Source of the DNA: Rickettsiales bacterium
GTDB lineage: Bacteria > Pseudomonadota > Alphaproteobacteria > TMED127
Direction: 5' to 3'
NCBI GenBank assembly: GCA_002690875.1
Contig: NZGH01000037.1
Coordinates: 1 to 27,980, forward strand
DNA length: 27,980 nucleotides
Shown: positions 24,722 to 27,980 of the stretch, piece after piece
Numbering within the stretch: the stretch's first letter is position 1
Layout: the number at the start of each line of letters is the position of its first letter
Made by a program: the position numbers and the translations under genes
The notes under the pieces: model-generated
The model's database searches: none
Seen by the model: only the letters and a program-made list of their open reading frames with translations
Told to the model about the DNA's origin: nothing

Positions 24722-26310
24722 TACCTAATACCTATTTTTAATTTTTCTAGAATCTTCTCCTTATTTTTAAAACCAGGGTCAATAATTAAGACTCTTTTCC
24801 ACTGAGAATTAGCTTCTTGTTTTCTTCCTGACTTCCAATAAGCATCCCCAAGGTGGTCATTGAGCATGGCATCATTAGGCATAATTGAAACAGCCTTTTC
24901 TAGATAAAAAATTGATTTATCTATTACTCCTGTTAAATAAAATGCCCAACCCAAAGAATCAATTATATACCCATCATTAGGCTCAAGCTCTACAGCTTTT
25001 TTTAACAAATTAACTGCTTTATCCAAATTTAAATTTCTGTCTAACCAACTGTAAGCGAGATAATTCAAAACATAGGGGTCATTTGGGTTAATTTCTAGTG
25101 CATCAGTGAGGTCTTTCTCAGCTTTATTCCATTCATTAAGTCTCTCATATGCAATTCCTCTTGAATATAAGATGGCAAACTTATTTTCAACTAATTCATT
25201 TTCAATTACATTAGAATAAAGTTCTATAGATTCTTTAAATTTTTTTTTAGACCTAAGCTTATCTGCTAAAAGCAGTGTAATTTGCCAATTTTTTGGAAAC
25301 GTTTTTGAAAGATTTTGTAAATCATCTAATAAATGTTTTTCATCAATAGAGTTTTTTTGTAAAGAATCTTTCAATTTTATAAATTTCATAAAATAAAGAT
25401 TTCTTTTATTAACATTTGAAATAAGCTTGACTGCTAGCTGCTCGTATCCAATTCCCTCCAATGCATTAACCACTAATAATTTCATAGCATTGAAGTTTGG
25501 TCTCATTCTAAGAGAAAGTTTTCCAAAAAAAATTGAATATTTAAATAAATTTTTTTGATAATACCAACTTGATATATTGTAAAAGATTTCAGCAAGCCCA
25601 TCTTTTTGTGTTTTAACGGGGTTAAGTAAATAATCATTATTTAAAAAATGACTCATTCTATAAGGTTTTAGGTTCAGATCTTTTAAAGACATATTGTTGA
25701 AAACTTTTTCAGCCTTATTTTTTTTATTGAGCTTTAAAAATGAGTAAAACAATAACTCTTTTATTCTAGTCGAGGAGAAATTTTGTTCATCTACTTTGGA
25801 AAAAAAATTTTCTGCTTCTTTCTTTTTTCCCTCAACTAACAATCGCATACCTTTGTGCAAACATATTAAGGGAACACAATTTTCAGTGCTATCCTGATCA
25901 ATATTGGATTGTTTAACCTCTGTCCAAAGAAAAATTGCCTTAAGAAAATTTATATCTAGATATTGAGAGTGAGATTCTTTTAAATATTGACTTATTGGTT
26001 GTTTTTTAATGACACTATTTGTTAAAGAGAAAAAAATAGCTGATACGTTATTCTTATCATTAGTTAGTATCTTAGAGGAAATTTTACTCGCTTTTTCCCA
26101 ATCTTCAAAGATTACTGATTGAAACAAAGCTTCCTCAAGCATATTTCTGCCAATTTGATTAATATCAATAAATGGAAAAAGATTTTTTAAATTAGAAACA
26201 TCTCCTGCTTGCCTTGCATAACTCCATGATAAGTATTTACCATACTGACTAGCAAACAAACTTTTATGATTTGAAAGAAGTAAAACCAAAAAGATACTGA
26301 TTTTAATCAA
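24721..26310 (-). CDS. Secreted tetratricopeptide-repeat protein
   Basis: About 529 residues from a proposed TTG start at 26310. The frame is open further upstream to 26451, but that part lies inside the ETF-QO gene and lacks signal features. Starting at the TTG gives a short basic N terminus, a hydrophobic core and a SLFAS cleavage site, so the protein should be periplasmic. The C-terminal half holds about five tandem TPRs, including SRGIAYERLNEWNKAEKDL, LNYLAYSWLDRN, IDSLGWAFYLTG and LNDHLGDAYWKSGR. The last two are highly conserved in alphaproteobacterial proteins encoded beside ispE. The N-terminal half is probably degenerate helical repeats. Function is unknown; Brucella TtpA, a periplasmic TPR protein with genetic links to eipB, is a possible relative. 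Confidence 0.83.
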   Translation of the reverse strand: MIKISIFLVLLLSNHKSLFASQYGKYLSWSYARQAGDVSNLKNLFPFIDINQIGRNMLEEALFQSVIFEDWEKASKISSKILTNDKNNVSAIFFSLTNSVIKKQPISQYLKESHSQYLDINFLKAIFLWTEVKQSNIDQDSTENCVPLICLHKGMRLLVEGKKKEAENFFSKVDEQNFSSTRIKELLFYSFLKLNKKNKAEKVFNNMSLKDLNLKPYRMSHFLNNDYLLNPVKTQKDGLAEIFYNISSWYYQKNLFKYSIFFGKLSLRMRPNFNAMKLLVVNALEGIGYEQLAVKLISNVNKRNLYFMKFIKLKDSLQKNSIDEKHLLDDLQNLSKTFPKNWQITLLLADKLRSKKKFKESIELYSNVIENELVENKFAILYSRGIAYERLNEWNKAEKDLTDALEINPNDPYVLNYLAYSWLDRNLNLDKAVNLLKKAVELEPNDGYIIDSLGWAFYLTGVIDKSIFYLEKAVSIMPNDAMLNDHLGDAYWKSGRKQEANSQWKRVLIIDPGFKNKEKILEKLKIGIR

Positions 26311-26317
26311 TGAACTT

Positions 26318-27973
26318 TTACATATTAGTGTAATTTGGACCACCTCCTCCTTCAGGTGAAACCCAATTGATATTCTGCAAGGGATCTTTAATATCGCAAG
26401 TTTTACAATGAATACAGTTTTGAGAATTAATCTGAAGACTAGGTTTCCCATTGTTACTTAAAATTTCATAAACTCCCGCTGGACAATATCTTTGTTCTGG
26501 TGAGTCATATAGTTCATAATTATTAGAAATAGGTATTTTGTCGTCAATAATTCTTAAATGACAAGGCTGGTCCTCTTCATGATAAGTTGAGGAGAAAGAT
26601 ACATTTGTCAATTTATCAAACGTAATTTTTCCATCTGGCTTAGGGTACTGTATGGGTTCAAAATATTTTTTTTCTTTAAGTGATAAATGGTCAGGCTCTC
26701 CGTGTTTTAAAGTCCAGGGTGCATTTCCCTGAAACAATATTTGATCAATTCCAGTTAATATCATTCCCATTTTCATTCCATATTTAAAGGATGGACGAAC
26801 ATTCCGAGCTTTTTTTAATTCTATTCCAGCCCAGGATTTAGTAAATTTTTCTTGATAATTAATTATTTCAGAATTTTTTTTACCCAGATTTAATTCATTG
26901 AACACTTCAACGGAAGCAATCATAGCTGACTTCATTGCTGTGTGGGTACCTTTAATCTTAGGAGTATTTAAAGTTCCTGCATCACATCCAACCAATGCTC
27001 CTCCTGGAAAAAACAATTTTGGTAAAGATTGCCATCCACCCTCATTCAACGCTCTTGCACCATAAGAAATTCTTCTACCTTCATTAAATATTTCTTTAAC
27101 AGAGGGATGAGTTTTAAATCTTTGAAACTCATCATAAGGCGACATATAAGGGTTTTTATAATCAAGACCTATAACAAAGCCTACTGAAACTAAGTTTTTA
27201 GATAAATGGTATAGGAAAGAACCTCCATATGTTTCTGTGTCTAATGGCCATCCAATTGTGTGCATTACATGACCAGGGTCTGAATTTTTTGGGTTAATTT
27301 CCCATAGCTCTTTTAACCCAATACCATAGGTTTGGTGCTGTGAGTTATCTCTCAAATCAAATTGATCAACTAACCTTTTCCCTAAATGTCCCCTACACCC
27401 CTCTGCAAAAAGAGTATACTTGGAGTGAATTTCAATCCCAGGTTGAAAGTTTGGTCCAGGTTTTCCATCCTTATCTAACCCTAAATCACTAGTAACAATT
27501 CCCATAAGCTTATTTTCAGATAAAATTATATCAGAGGCGGCAAAACCAGGATATATTTCAACACCCATTCCTTCAGCTTTGGTTGCGAGCCATTTACATA
27601 AAGATCCCAATGAGATTATAAAATTATTATCATTATGCATTACTTTTGGAATAAAAAGCTTTGGAAGATTGTAAGAATTTGATTCACTTAAAAATTTAAG
27701 TTCTTCGCTTTTAACTTGAGTTTTGACAGGGCAATCATCATCATTTCTCCAATCATCAATAAGTTCATCCAACGCTGTTGGCTGAAGTATTGCACCTGAG
27801 AGAATGTGCGCCCCTACCTCTGAGCCTTTTTCAACTAAGCACACTGAAAAGTCTTTTCCTTTTGATTGACAAAGCTTTTTAAAGTTTATTGCAGCAGATA
27901 AGCCAGCTGGGCCAGCACCAACTATTACAAGGTCATATTCCATTTTTTCTCTTTTTATATTAAAATCTGTCAT
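26318..27973 (-). CDS. Electron transfer flavoprotein-ubiquinone oxidoreductase
   Basis: This 551-residue membrane-associated flavoprotein carries electrons from ETF (fatty-acid, amino-acid and one-carbon dehydrogenases) to ubiquinone, upstream of the bc1 complex encoded in this window. The FAD-binding motif VIVGAGPAGLSAA is near residues 16-28, GCDAGTLN with PKIKGTHTAMKSAM lies mid-protein, and the [4Fe-4S] ligands are Cys497, Cys520, Cys523 and Cys526 (CPAG...CIHCKTC), followed by WVSPEGGGGPNY. Length is standard. A second in-frame Met at 27943 is possible, but alphaproteobacterial homologues usually have the short N-terminal extension. The upstream region runs off the window. Confidence 0.96.
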   Translation of the reverse strand: MTDFNIKREKMEYDLVIVGAGPAGLSAAINFKKLCQSKGKDFSVCLVEKGSEVGAHILSGAILQPTALDELIDDWRNDDDCPVKTQVKSEELKFLSESNSYNLPKLFIPKVMHNDNNFIISLGSLCKWLATKAEGMGVEIYPGFAASDIILSENKLMGIVTSDLGLDKDGKPGPNFQPGIEIHSKYTLFAEGCRGHLGKRLVDQFDLRDNSQHQTYGIGLKELWEINPKNSDPGHVMHTIGWPLDTETYGGSFLYHLSKNLVSVGFVIGLDYKNPYMSPYDEFQRFKTHPSVKEIFNEGRRISYGARALNEGGWQSLPKLFFPGGALVGCDAGTLNTPKIKGTHTAMKSAMIASVEVFNELNLGKKNSEIINYQEKFTKSWAGIELKKARNVRPSFKYGMKMGMILTGIDQILFQGNAPWTLKHGEPDHLSLKEKKYFEPIQYPKPDGKITFDKLTNVSFSSTYHEEDQPCHLRIIDDKIPISNNYELYDSPEQRYCPAGVYEILSNNGKPSLQINSQNCIHCKTCDIKDPLQNINWVSPEGGGGPNYTNM

Positions 27974-27980
27974 TCTTTAA

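Noticed and set aside
26311..26451. Longer N terminus for the TPR protein
   Set aside because: It would be encoded inside the conserved Fe-S domain of ETF-QO on the same strand and would bury the signal peptide 47 residues in.
1..27980. CRISPR arrays, insertion sequences, attachment sites, prophage genes, riboswitches
   Set aside because: No spaced direct repeats, transposase or integrase frames, terminal inverted repeats or recognisable riboswitch cores were seen. The only tRNA gene shows no adjacent duplicated 3' end.

Overview
This window reads as a contiguous piece of chromosome from a small-genome, strongly AT-rich alphaproteobacterium. The evidence is gene order: lgt–MidA-type methyltransferase–pgeF–prs–rplY–pth–ychF; petABC followed by mtnP; a DUF6111-like gene next to cca; an EipB (DUF1849) homologue; and ETF-QO–TPR–ispE. 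These neighbourhoods are typical of Alphaproteobacteria. AT-rich composition, lysine-rich proteins, long A/T tracts and near-absent intergenic space suggest a streamlined, probably free-living aquatic lineage of the SAR11 or similar type. I cannot name it more closely. There is no CRISPR array, insertion sequence, phage gene or rRNA. No gene-free stretch exceeds about 135 bases.

Layout. (1) 104-6922, plus strand: eight tightly packed or overlapping genes for LPS heptose (hldD), lipoprotein acylation (lgt), a complex-I-type methyltransferase, pgeF, PRPP synthesis (prs) and translation (rplY, pth, ychF). (2) 6912-12038, minus strand: one apparent operon with the cytochrome bc1 complex (petA, petB, petC) followed by three genes for methylthioadenosine salvage (mtnP, mtnA, class II aldolase). 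(3) 12097-12942, plus: aerobic coproporphyrinogen oxidase hemF, divergent from petA. (4) 12919-14371, minus: cca and a small DUF6111-like membrane protein. (5) 14452-15249, plus: eipB-like periplasmic protein, converging on an uncharacterised gene with a DPDNGL motif (15235-15960, minus). (6) 16150-17493, plus: ammonium transporter amt with a strong Shine-Dalgarno and a sigma-54-like -24/-12 element upstream, ending in a hairpin terminator. (7) 17540-27973, minus: ETF-QO, a TPR protein, ispE, tRNA-Gln, ABC-F uup, an SLC13 transporter, a GT4 glycosyltransferase, a frame-interrupted PIG-L deacetylase and a UPF0104 multi-pass membrane protein.

The most interesting points are as follows. The GT4 + PIG-L deacetylase + UPF0104 cassette looks like a glycosylate-then-deacetylate pathway for an unidentified glycolipid or glycoside. 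The mtnP-mtnA-aldolase trio, with a FucA-like aldolase rather than MtnB, matches the DHAP shunt of MTA salvage and sits inside the bc1 operon. The PIG-L gene changes frame at a pair of very long A tracts, either a real break, a sequence error or a transcriptional-slippage site. The CCA enzyme lacks two normally invariant aspartates, while the only tRNA gene here already encodes CCA. The hemF and cca stop regions overlap in a near-perfect palindrome.
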